Positions 21,262 through 31,190 of a stretch of DNA of 64,000 bases are shown piece by piece (position 1 is the stretch's first letter; each line of letters starts with the position of its first letter). Under the pieces are notes generated by a model, which saw nothing but the letters and a program-made list of their open reading frames with translations, was not told the DNA's origin and ran no database searches. The stretch is from Adiantum capillus-veneris (taxonomy: Eukaryota > Streptophyta > Polypodiopsida > Polypodiales > Pteridaceae): positions 69,840,912 to 69,904,911 of the forward strand of contig CM043963.1 in the NCBI GenBank assembly GCA_014529385.2. Reading direction: 5' to 3'. Both the position numbers and the translations under genes were made by a program.

Positions 21262-22416
21262 ATGGACGATACACAAGAGCACACCACCACGCACAACGAT
21301 GACACCATTGCCACTGACAACACTGCAAATCCGCAATCAGCACCTCGTACAGAATCCACCGCTTCAAATCCACAGCCTCAATCACAAGAACGAGCTCCTA
21401 ACACCCAACCACTCCCGCAACCTTCAACTACAGAGGATCAAAACACCATGTGATAGATTTTTGGTGATCTCCAGCCACTACAACATGCAAATCGCACACC
21501 TCTACCGGACCTCGGAGCATTTGCAGCTCTTAACAGACCAACACAGAAAACAGGACTTGGAGCTCATGCAACGGTAGCAACTGAAGATCAAGCAATGGCA
21601 GCCCAACTGGAGATCAAGCAATGGCAACACTTGAAGCTCAAGCAGCCGCAAGTACGCCGCGGAAATTCCCTCCGCAAATCAAACAAAGGGTGACCAAGGT
21701 AATACCCGGTGATCCTGTTTCAATAGCACGAGATGCCAAGAGGAGGAAGAGAATGAGAGAGTTAGAAAATAAAGAGGCAGCAGATAGAAAAGCACAGAAA
21801 TTGCATGAAGAAAAAAGAAGACAGAGACAGCAGGAAGAATGGTAGAGGACCGAGGCTAAGAGATCCCACTTGGCTAATTTAGAAGCACGAGCAGAGGTCG
21901 AGAAGAGAGCGAAAGAGGACAGGGCTCAGGCCGCCCAACAAGAAAAGGCTGGGAGCTCCAGACCATCAAAAATTCCTCAGAGAGAAAAACAATGTGTGAA
22001 AAAGAAAAAGGACAAGCTCACACATGAAGAGAAGCAAGCCCAAGAATAGAGGAGGAAGAAGTATAAAAATGACCCTCCTCAATGGGCTAAACAAGCGCCT
22101 CCTCCACCACCGCCAACAGCGCATAAGAAAAGGCGATGGCAGCCTGGAACAGTTGCTCTATGTGAGATCTACAAATATCAAAAGAGCACGGAGCCAATAA
22201 TACCAAAGGTAGCTTTTTCTCAGGTGGTAAGAGAAATAATGGACGAAATTCAGATTCAGTTACACGTATCCAGCGTGTGGCTCTTTTGGCTTACAGGATG
22301 CCGTCGAGGACATTTTGGTGCAGTTGTTCCAAGACGGTGTATCTTGTATGGTGCATGCAAAGCGAGTTACATTAAAAAATACAAATCTAGCTCTAGCACT
22401 CAATCTAAGGAATGAA
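21262..22416 (+). pseudogene. Divergent histone H3-like gene, long N-terminal tail, disrupted
   Basis: The 3' part (22,124-22,416) encodes an H3 histone fold. The alpha-N helix contains PGTVALCEIYKYQKSTE and VVREI, nearly the H3 consensus. After small indels near 22,275-22,300, alpha-2 reads LQDAVEDILVQLFQDG and then VHAKRVTLKN, the loop-2/alpha-3 start. Upstream in the same frame lies a Lys/Arg/Glu-rich tail of about 170 residues with a proline run, far longer than canonical H3. A Thr/Gln/Pro-rich segment (21,262-21,453) in another frame may be its start. TAG stops at 21,843 and 22,046 and the indels make it a pseudogene. It is intronless with its own TATA box. The long divergent tail recalls centromeric H3, but the loop-1 length is like ordinary H3, so the variant type is open. 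Confidence 0.82.
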
Positions 22417-22582
22417 GCACCCTCCATAAGAATGAGTTTTCCCATATAACCTCTGTTTATCAAATTTGTAATCTTTTAATATAATATAAATGACTCGATT
22501 TTCTCTCATTCGGTGTAACTCTAATAGTTAATTGTGTACTTTCTATTGTTGAAGTATTTGAATTAGTCAAGTAGTCAGATTT

Positions 22583-22908
22583 CACCTCCTCGACCATCCA
22601 AGCACCCGTTTGACGTGGGATGCCTACCGGTGAATATTTTGTGAAACGAAGCCGTTTCAGGTGCATACGGAGGCCTTGGGACGACCAAAAGCCACAGCGA
22701 TGACCAACGACGCGGAACGGGCCGCAAAACCGCCCCATGCACACCGTGGCGCACAGGGCATTTTTGCGGCCCATTCCGCGTCGTTGCTCATCGCCGTGGC
22801 TTTTGGTCGTCCCACGACCTCCGTACGCACCTGAAACGGCTCTGTTTCACAAAATATTCACCGGCAGGCGTCCCACGTCAGACGGGTGCTTGGATGGTCG
22901 AGGAGGTG
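22583..22908. mobile_element. GC-rich foldback (MITE- or hairpin-like) element
   Basis: Two arms of roughly 145-150 bp are near-perfect reverse complements, separated by about 30 bp. The termini read CACCTCCTCGACC and GGTCGAGGAGGTG. The arms are GC- and CpG-rich while the flanks are AT-rich. No protein is encoded. It could be a foldback/MITE transposon or a long-hairpin small-RNA locus. No clear target-site duplication was found. Confidence 0.85.
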
Positions 22909-23614
22909 TGAACGCGTTGAAGAAAAAGATTTATTGGCCAATATGTGCAATAGAAAAAAAAGTACATGAAGTGACAAAAAAAATACAGAAGACAAAGTTA
23001 TTGTATATTGCTCTAGATATTACATCATGGCTGGTTGGTTTTCTTGTAAATTACATCTTTTGGTATAGGGCGAATGGCCGACTTGTGACACCAAAAGTTT
23101 TGACAATCTCCTTTGGGTTTGTCACCCCTTGACCTAGGCTTAAGGCACACTGGGAGAGGACTGACCCAGGGTGCTTTCCTGTAAAAGCATACAATGCGGC
23201 CTCTCGATCCACTAAGATACACTTGTGAGCATTAAGGGTAGCTAATCTTCAGCAAGGATGGCACTTAATGCCTTGCACTTGAGAAGCTCCGCAAAACCAT
23301 GCTTGGAGAACTCTGTTTGTGCAACTCGAAGAATGGATGGCCCCAGGTGACCAAGGTAGTGACACATGGATTTATCTCTACCCATAGGATTGTTGCATGA
23401 ACCTCCAATACGCATTGAAAACTTATCAACATGGTATACGGTCTGCAAAACATTTTAAACAACTTCAACACTTGCTATAGGAAACAATTTACTATCGATA
23501 AAGTTAAGTATTTTCCACAATTTGTACCAAATTTTGTTCATTTTTACTAGAGAGGAATGAGAGGCTTCATAGGAGACCTTGGTCTTCAAAATCAATTTCA
23601 AAGTTGACCTTCTC
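22909..23614. other. No gene recognised
   Basis: Mixed repetitive-looking sequence. The patch at about 23,080-23,220 (GACACCAAAAG..., CACTGGGAGAGGAC) has the feel of a dispersed plant repeat, but I cannot name it. Confidence 0.4.
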
Positions 23615-24372
23615 TTACCTTCCACTGGGATCTTTCATGCCCGCATAGATAACGAGCACTGAGAGCGACTCATCTTCTCTGAGTCCTAGTGTCTTTGCAA
23701 TGTCATCAAGGAACAAGAAGTGACGACCATCCACCACCACTGCATGCAAAGTGAGAATTTGGAGGTCAGGAGCTTCTTTCAACACCTCATCTCCCTCTAT
23801 CATCCCATCTTCCTCCTTAGTGGAGCTGGGATCTTGCAAGAGGACAAGTGCCATATATGCTTCAGCCTGCTCATCAACCTCTTCAACAAATGCATTTGAT
23901 TACTCCACAATGGTTACAAGAGGTTTCTGGTCGGCCTGTTCCTTTGATTTTCCCTTCTCCATGACCTCAAGCACAAGCAATACCAGAACCATGTCCCAAG
24001 AGATGAATTGGGTGCCTATGCACCCCATGCCCAAGTCTATGAGGTCATCCTCATCCTCTGTCCTGTAGTCCCACTCAGTAAGCCCTTTTATAAACATCAA
24101 CAAGAGATAGCGAAAGTTTTTGTCATCCGCATAGAGGTGTTTGAGAAAATACACTGGCAACCACGCCATGTTGGATCCCTCGAAGACTATTGCATATTCT
24201 TTCATGTGCTCTATCATTAGTCAAGAAAGCTCTGGAATCCCTCTACATGAAGGTTAGCAATGGCATGCATGTCGATCGTCCCCTCAAACACACCGACTAG
24301 TTCATGTGCATGATTTGCAAGTCCTATCTTCTGTAATTGTGTGAGAAGTGCATCAGAAGACATTGCCATGGG
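23615..24372 (-). pseudogene. Decayed protein-coding gene, unknown family
   Basis: The minus-strand frame from 24,217 to 23,615 is about 200 codons with a single in-frame stop at 23,900. It encodes a protein with an acidic centre (TEDEDDLIDLG) and hydrophobic stretches. A further coding-looking piece (MAMSSDALLTQLQ..., 24,372 to about 24,226) precedes it in another frame. Composition and length suggest a genuine former gene. No motif identifies the family, and neither flank helps. Confidence 0.4.
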
Positions 24373-24843
24373 TCTATTCGCGAACAAGATGGGAAGAGAG
24401 CTGAAAGCTTGTGTTTTGTGAATGTGAGAAATGAAGTTGAAAACCTACAAAGTGACTTTTATACTCAATGTCACTTTTTTAAAGCACTTAAAATTAACAT
24501 CAAATTAACTTAAAACTATAATTATAAACAAAATCACGCGACAAGCATTGAAAGACACCAACATTGAAAGTCTTCACGCTCGAAACTAAAAAACTTGCAT
24601 GTTTAAAACTTAATCTTGAACAAATTAAAAAATGAGACAGAGATTCAAAACGCCATATTTATTAATGGGAGCGAAATCGTTTTAGTTACAAGATTTTACA
24701 TTAAGACATCGCGGAAAACCAATGTTTTCACACAAAAATCTCTTCTCTTTTCTGGAACGAACAACCTTTTCATTGATTACAAAAACATATTGATTGGGCA
24801 AGGTAAATCTAAGATTAAGATACTCGCAAAGGTGACTGAGATG
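24373..24843. other. No gene recognised
   Basis: AT-rich DNA with one chance plus-strand frame of 97 codons (24,616-24,909) lacking any recognisable feature. Confidence 0.45.
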
Positions 24844-25320
24844 CTAGTCGTTATTCACCGAGATGTCATGCACTGCATTATTGTGGAGGCATATTTGCAG
24901 ATCAATTGATTCTCTACGAGCAACATCAGAGTCTAGTGCCTCCCATTCTCCCTTCGCCAACTTCCATCTTCTATAGGGAAAGACAATTGACAAGCTCTGC
25001 TTCGCAATATGGTATCTACACACCACATTCTTAGCAACTACAAAGCACTTGATTATATCTCCCTGGTGGTTGACCACCTTAGTCTGCCATCCAATTGCAA
25101 GGAAACTGTTAATCGCACTTTCCCCTTTGCAAGTCCACATTGTTGGTGTCATGTGAACACTCTGCAGTCGAAAGATAAACATGAACACATGAAGGGACAT
25201 ATACCAAGTTAGGGAAGCTTTATGGGAACCATAGGTGCACTTCATTTTCTCAATACACATCCGCCTCAATTCTCCTTTTGTTGTTGTGATCAAGACACTA
25301 TCAGGCTTAGGCCATTCCAT
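24844..25320 (-). CDS. Hypothetical protein, 158 codons, partly duplicated
   Basis: An open minus-strand frame begins MEWPKPDSVL. No domain is recognised. Its first 85 codons are repeated at 25,732-25,475 in the tandem duplication, so the gene or fragment existed before that event. It may be an exon or a transposon fragment. Confidence 0.3.
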   Translation of the reverse strand: MEWPKPDSVLITTTKGELRRMCIEKMKCTYGSHKASLTWYMSLHVFMFIFRLQSVHMTPTMWTCKGESAINSFLAIGWQTKVVNHQGDIIKCFVVAKNVVCRYHIAKQSLSIVFPYRRWKLAKGEWEALDSDVARRESIDLQICLHNNAVHDISVNND

Positions 25321-25784
25321 ACTCTACAAGGTTGGTGGATGAACTGGAGAAAGATTACCATACCCAGTTTTCCTTCCATCTTCTATAGGGAAAGACAATT
25401 GACAAGCTCTGCTTCGCAATATGGTATCTACACACCACATTCTTAGCAACTACAAAGCACTTGATTATATCTCCCTAGTGGTTGACCACCTTAGTCTGCC
25501 ATCCAATTGCAAGGAAACTGTCAATCGCACTTTCCCCTTTGCAAGTCCACATTGTTGGTGTCATGTGAACACTCTGCAGTCGAAAGATAAACATGAACAC
25601 ATGAAGGGACATATACCAAGTTAGGGAAGCTTTATGGGAACCATAGGTGCACTTCATTTTCTCAATACACATCCGCCTCAATTCTCCTTTTGTTGTTGTG
25701 ATCAAGACACTATCAGGCTTAGGCCATTCCATACTCTACAAGGTTGGTGGATGAACTGGAGAAAGATTACCATACCCAGTTTTC
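24961..25784. repeat. 412-bp tandem duplication
   Basis: 24,961-25,372 and 25,373-25,784 are adjacent direct copies with only a couple of substitutions (for example CCTGGTGG versus CCTAGTGG). This is a young tandem duplication whose right end coincides with the 5' truncation of the Ty3 gag-pol at about 25,785. Confidence 0.95.
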
Positions 25785-25878
25785 CTAGGCGTTACATAAG
25801 TATGGTTATAAAAAAAATGTCCCGTGAGACAAGCTCCACGGATGGACAACCAGCATAGAGCAGCTTGCTAAGGTCAAC

Positions 25879-28800
25879 GTGGATGGCCTCAAAAGTTCCT
25901 GTGAAGGACTCTATTGGCAGATAATAGATTTCCATACACAATACGAGGGATTTGGTCTTACTCTAGAAGGTACGGCATTGACATGGTTTCAACCACTGAA
26001 CATAGGGGGATTCCATGACATTGACCATTTGCTAAGAGAGTTTGATGAGGAATTCTCAAAACGAGGGATTAAGCACAATACGGTCTCACAAATATATGCT
26101 TTTAAACAGAGAGAACACGAAAAAGTGAAGGAAGCTTCACTTCGCTTCAAACAATACATTGAGAGATGTCCAGTACGTGAACGACCACAAGATGACAGAC
26201 TATCTGTTCTCTTTATTGAGGGACTGAGAAACGACACTCTCAAGAAGGACTTGCACTTGAAAGCTTGTACAAGTTTCGAGCAAGTAACGAGAGAGGCATT
26301 GTACTTAGTGGATAACTGTACGGTTTATGGAGAGGTGTCAGCGGATACAGATTTTGCATCCAGTAGCTCCTCCTCCGTAGCGAGCGAGACTACCACTGAA
26401 AAGAATGTTCAAACAACAACCATGCCAAATGTAGAGCAAATGATAGAAGATGCTCTAAAAAGGATGGCACCATACCAAAAACCATTGCCAAAAACACTGA
26501 AATGGTGTGCTATTGAACAAAAATGGACAAACCATCCAACAGAGGAGTGCTATTACAACAAAGGGTATGTAAGGGAGCGTCAGTATGCACCTCCTGCTCA
26601 ATTAGCACCACCTCAAGTACATCCAATACCTCGATACCCAACGCGAAATGTACCAGGACCTATGGGGATAGAAAGACCGCAACCAGTATTGGGACAACAA
26701 CCACCTTTACCAGGAGCAAGACCAGTAGGCATTAGATATGCACCAACATTAGAGAATCATGAAGAACAAGCCTTAGTGCCCGTTCAAGCCTATTATGAAG
26801 AATCTGGTGCACACATGTCTCCAACTGTGTATTACCCACCAGAAGAACCCAAACAACCAGAACCATGGGGCATGATTGGGAATGTTGGAATACCAACAGT
26901 TATAAGTGCTTCTGATGAAGAGAGATACAATTTGGACGCAAGAACATTGATGTTCATAGCTCATGGAGGGTTAACAGGACAAAGACCATCCTATCCACAA
27001 AGGACGAATCAAATGGGACCAAGACCAGCACTAGGACCTTGTTACAAGTGTGGAGGTGACCATCTGATGAATGTTTGTCCACATACGGAAATCATTAGAA
27101 TTAACGCTTATTGCACTGAGTGTGGGGTTACTCACTTCATTGAGGATTGTTCAAAGAATCCAAACAAAGTGCAAAAGACCACATTGAATATGCTAGAAAC
27201 TATTCCTACCAGCAGTGGCTCTGAAAATGAAACTCTGATACCAACGCAAGTTGTTACTAGAGCTCAAGCTAAGAAAACCATTAGAGAACCTGAGAATGGA
27301 AAGTTAGCGACTGAAGTGGTTAGTCAAGGACCGCGGAGTCAGAGAAACACATGGAAAGCTAGAAAAGCACGCATGAAATTGAGAAAAGAACGTGAAGACG
27401 CTATTCTAGCTGAGGAACTAAAGCGGACTAAAGATAGATTAGAAAAACTTGAGAGTCAAAACGGGAAACGAGAGATGAGCTCGGAAAGAATGAAACAAAA
27501 GAGTATCAAAGAAACAACGAGCTTAAGCTCAGGGGGATCAGTGCTAGTCGACAAAGTACACGAACCATTGGACGCACTGATGAGAGCTTACGAAGCTAGG
27601 TTAAAGAACAACCAAACACAAGAACAGAGATGGATGACATACCCAAACGCGGAATTGGAAAAGCAGAGACTTGAAATGTGCCAGAGAATGATCGAGACTG
27701 CACAAGCCTTATTAGAACCACCAAAAGAAACAATGAATTGTGGAACGGAAAACCCAATTCAGCAAGAGACTATCGTTTCACGGGTAGCTGAAAAGACTCC
27801 CAGTGCACAAAAGCCTGAAAATACACACAAGGATGACCGCATAGTATTGAACACAACCGATCAGGAGATAGAGAGTTTTCATCCAGTCATACAGAGGTCT
27901 TACGGAAGAGATGAGGATTACAATGAATTTTGGAAACAAGTGAGAGAGGCAAACTTTGCAAACAAGCTAAGTTGCCAAGCTAATCAGACAAATTGGAAAA
28001 AGGACATTAGGAATCCTCCCATAGTGAAATTTGAGGCAGGATCTCAAGTGGACTTGGATCTGCAATCTTACTGGGGAGATGGGGGCTCTGTTAGAACAAT
28101 GGAGAGCAAACCTCACTCACTGAATACCTTACCTTCATACTTAGGAGAGTATGAAGCAAAATCCGAGACTAGAGCACTTCCCTCACGAAGAATCTCATCA
28201 AAAAAAGTCATGGACTCGCAAGGATTGATAGAGATCTTGTCAACACCAGTGACATGCACTATCACTCTAGCTGAGCTTTTGAGGCTAAGACCACATATGT
28301 GGACCACTGTAGGAAAATGCTTGGAGAAATTTGGGATAAAAGACCCAACATCGAGACTGCAAGAGGGTATACAAGAGCTGAGTAAACCACAAAAGAACGC
28401 TAAGCCTGTACCCTTAAACAAAGTCGGAGAGTATTGCGAAGGTGAAGAGGGAAATACAACCTTACCAGTTGAATTCCAAGGAGTGAACACGATGGCAATA
28501 CTAGACAGCGGAGCTGGGGTAGCCATTGCTACGAAAGAAATCTGGAAAAAATGGGGGAAACCAGCAATAAGGAAGACTAGGTTGAAACTCCAATTAGCAG
28601 ATGGACACATGGAGAAACCTATGGGGTTATTAGAGAAAGTCGTAGTGACTTCTTGCAGCATTGAATACGAACATACTTTTGCTATTGTCGATTTTGGCAA
28701 GGAGAATAACTATGATATCATATTGGGAAGACCATTCATGAGACAGTTGAAAATGGTCCAAGATTGGGGCTACGATCACATATACCTGAGAAATATTGAA

Positions 28801-29178
28801 ACCACTACACGTGTGAACCTGAGAGACCATAGCTACAAAGATGTGAACCGAACACCGGCAGAGGAGTTTGATTCAGCTACTTTGGCGGGATCCGAATTTC
28901 CAGCTCGGTTAGGTAAGCCCAAGGAGTTATGGATGTGTGGAGCCTTGAAATGTGGAAGTCTGAGGCGAGAAGAATATGTTTTAGAAAGGGCTATCGAAGA
29001 CGAAACTTATATAGGAGAACCCTTTCCAGAGGACACACTTGAACCATTAGAATGGACACACATTCTAGCAACCCTAGATGTTTGTGCAATTCCGGATGGT
29101 CCCACAACGAAATTTTGCAACAAGGACGGGTACGACGTGGTTCCGTACTTCATGTTGAGAACTATACTCGAAAAATAA
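25879..29178 (+). CDS. Ty3 gag-protease polyprotein, 5'-truncated
   Basis: The 1,099-codon frame holds, in order, a gag capsid domain (residues about 15-150, with ALTWFQPL and the LRFKQYIERC region). A Pro-rich linker follows, then two zinc knuckles near 27,043-27,160 (CYKCGGDHLMNVC and CTECGVTHFIEDC, both CX2CX3HX4C). Next come a charged coiled-coil-like segment and an aspartic protease with the active site LDSGAG at 28,501-28,518 and flap/terminal motif IILGRPFM. The N-terminus expected from the related ORF at 8,907-10,220 is missing. The frame ends at TAA (29,176) but the same frame continues after it into pol, so this is a mutated single polyprotein. Confidence 0.88.
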   Translation: MDGLKSSCEGLYWQIIDFHTQYEGFGLTLEGTALTWFQPLNIGGFHDIDHLLREFDEEFSKRGIKHNTVSQIYAFKQREHEKVKEASLRFKQYIERCPVRERPQDDRLSVLFIEGLRNDTLKKDLHLKACTSFEQVTREALYLVDNCTVYGEVSADTDFASSSSSSVASETTTEKNVQTTTMPNVEQMIEDALKRMAPYQKPLPKTLKWCAIEQKWTNHPTEECYYNKGYVRERQYAPPAQLAPPQVHPIPRYPTRNVPGPMGIERPQPVLGQQPPLPGARPVGIRYAPTLENHEEQALVPVQAYYEESGAHMSPTVYYPPEEPKQPEPWGMIGNVGIPTVISASDEERYNLDARTLMFIAHGGLTGQRPSYPQRTNQMGPRPALGPCYKCGGDHLMNVCPHTEIIRINAYCTECGVTHFIEDCSKNPNKVQKTTLNMLETIPTSSGSENETLIPTQVVTRAQAKKTIREPENGKLATEVVSQGPRSQRNTWKARKARMKLRKEREDAILAEELKRTKDRLEKLESQNGKREMSSERMKQKSIKETTSLSSGGSVLVDKVHEPLDALMRAYEARLKNNQTQEQRWMTYPNAELEKQRLEMCQRMIETAQALLEPPKETMNCGTENPIQQETIVSRVAEKTPSAQKPENTHKDDRIVLNTTDQEIESFHPVIQRSYGRDEDYNEFWKQVREANFANKLSCQANQTNWKKDIRNPPIVKFEAGSQVDLDLQSYWGDGGSVRTMESKPHSLNTLPSYLGEYEAKSETRALPSRRISSKKVMDSQGLIEILSTPVTCTITLAELLRLRPHMWTTVGKCLEKFGIKDPTSRLQEGIQELSKPQKNAKPVPLNKVGEYCEGEEGNTTLPVEFQGVNTMAILDSGAGVAIATKEIWKKWGKPAIRKTRLKLQLADGHMEKPMGLLEKVVVTSCSIEYEHTFAIVDFGKENNYDIILGRPFMRQLKMVQDWGYDHIYLRNIETTTRVNLRDHSYKDVNRTPAEEFDSATLAGSEFPARLGKPKELWMCGALKCGSLRREEYVLERAIEDETYIGEPFPEDTLEPLEWTHILATLDVCAIPDGPTTKFCNKDGYDVVPYFMLRTILEK

Positions 29179-30642
29179 ACTGAAAAGAATGATACACTGG
29201 AAAAGGAAGATGAAGAGGAGGTGTTTCACGACATTCCCGATCATCCTGAGTGGGGAAATGAAGCAGACAACGAGTCAACGGAAAATTCAAGCGAAAACGA
29301 AGAAACTATAACGGATGTCCGATTTTATGATTTTCCGAACCAAACTAAACAACGCTAGAAACGCTATAGAGCAAAGAGAAAAACAAAGGGGGTTAGAACC
29401 AATCCGATGCCTAGAATAAGAGGAAAAAATAAATTCCTAATGCTAGTAAAAGCGGAAGATTGTGTTAAGGACAATATTTCTGGAAGAATGAGAGGCAATG
29501 ATCAAAAGAGCTTACGAAAAGACAAAAGAGGCTCAAGAAATCAAGTTCAAAGGAATGGAACGAAAACAGAAACAGAAAAATCAGAAAAGAACAAGCGCAA
29601 CAGAGAACACACGGAGTCCAAGTTAGAACGTAGAAACAAGTACAGAGAGCTCAAGAAAACTCTGAAAGAAGTTTGGACGACAGAATTTGAGAGTGGAGAG
29701 GACGAAAATGCCAAAATCAAGGAAAACATGGATGTTCCCTCCCACTATAGGAAATTCACAATAGAGGATAGGAAGGTGGTATTAACCCAACCTATTCGAG
29801 AGAGAAGGGAGAACGAATCTTATGACGGACCGGAGGATGCAAAAAAAGTTGATTTAGCAGCTCCAGGTGAGACACCTAGACCGGTGTACATACCCACAGA
29901 TTTGTCTCCAGGCGAGGAAGAGAGACTTTTGAGTCTTCTCAGAGAGTATAGGGATGTGTTTGCATGGTCTTATAAGGACTTAAAGGGAGTTGACCCATCG
30001 ATATGCCAACACACAATCCCACTGAAACAAGATGCAAATCCTAGCAGACAGAGACCATACACATATAATGAAACATTTGCTAAGCAAATCAAAGAAGAGA
30101 TAGATAAGCTAATGGAAGCTGAATTCATATACGAGATTGAACACACCGATTGGGTATCTCCGATTGTGGTAGTACCCAAGAAGAACGGAAAACTCCGAGT
30201 GTGTGTCAACTTAAAGAAAGTGAATGCTGCAACAATCAGGGAGAATTATCCCCTGCCGATAACTGATCATGTTCTAGAGCGTGTATCAGGGAAAACAACA
30301 TACTCTTTTCTTGATGGTTTTTCAGGATATAACCAGCTAGCCATAGCATTGGAAGATCAACATAAAACAGCTTTTGCAACGGAGTGGGGAATTTATGCTT
30401 ATCGGGTTATGCCTTTTGGTCTAACCAATGCTCCCGCAACCTTCCAGAGGCTGATGACGCATGCTTTCAAAGAATACTTAAGGTTGTTTCTAGAAATATA
30501 CATGGATGACTTATGTGTACATTCTCTTCTGAGAGATGAGCATCTAGAACACCTAAGAAAAGTATTTGAGAAATGTAGGACATATCGCATTTGTCTCAAT
30601 CCTGAGAAATGTGTGTTATGCTCCGACAGAGCAGAATTCTAG
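29179..30642 (+). pseudogene. Ty3 reverse transcriptase region
   Basis: In the same frame as gag, interrupted by TAA at 29,176 and TAG at 29,356. A Lys/Glu-rich linker (29,407-29,860) precedes the RT domain. Motifs are VSPIVVVPKKNGKLR, FLDGFSGYNQ, the turn VMPFGLTNAPATFQ and the catalytic YMDDLCVHS (30,499-30,510). The enzyme would copy element RNA to DNA. A one-base loss at about 30,641 shifts the frame just after the domain core. Confidence 0.9.
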
Positions 30643-31190
30643 GACATATTGTCTCACAAAACGGAATATCCACGGATTTAGAGAAGATAAAAGTTATAGT
30701 GGATATGCCTAGACCAACCAATGCGAAACAAGTACAGAGCTTTATGGGACATTGCGGATATTATAGACGATTCATTTACATGTACGCTATAATAGGCCAA
30801 CCACTTTACAGGCTAATAGTGAACTTTGAATGGACAGAGGAGTGTGAGGAATCATTCAAGAGATTGAAAGAGGCACTCATTACTGCTCCAATCTTGAAAT
30901 CACTAGATTGAGAGAAGATATTCCATGTGCATATAGATGCTTCGGCATATGCAATAGGATGCATTATGGCTCAGCCAGAAGAAGGAAACATGGATTTTCC
31001 TATCTGTTACGCCAGTCGACAGCTCAACAATGCAGAGAAGAATTACACCACAACAGAGCGAGAAGGATTAGGAATGATATATGCTGTGAAGAAATTTCGG
31101 CATTATCTTTTAGCCAACAAGTTTGTGTTTTTTACGGATCACCAAGCCTTGCTCTACCTAGTGAATAAACCATGCAATACCGGAGAATAG
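30609..31190 (+). pseudogene. Ty3 RT connection and RNase H domain
   Basis: After the frameshift the connection region (LGHIVSQNGI, GYYRRFI) leads into RNase H. The acidic residues are in VHIDASAYAIG, TTEREGLG and FFTDHQAL. A TGA at 30,909-30,911 interrupts the frame before RNase H, and a second frameshift near 31,180 separates it from integrase. Only one RNase H is seen, whereas many Tat-type elements carry two. Confidence 0.88.

Noticed and set aside
25009-25858. Duplicate plus-strand frames of 67 and 74 codons
   Set aside because: They are copies of each other because of the 412-bp tandem duplication and oppose the more protein-like minus-strand frame.
28113-28700. 195-codon minus-strand frame
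   Set aside because: It lies antisense inside the Ty3 gag-protease ORF, which carries recognisable domains.
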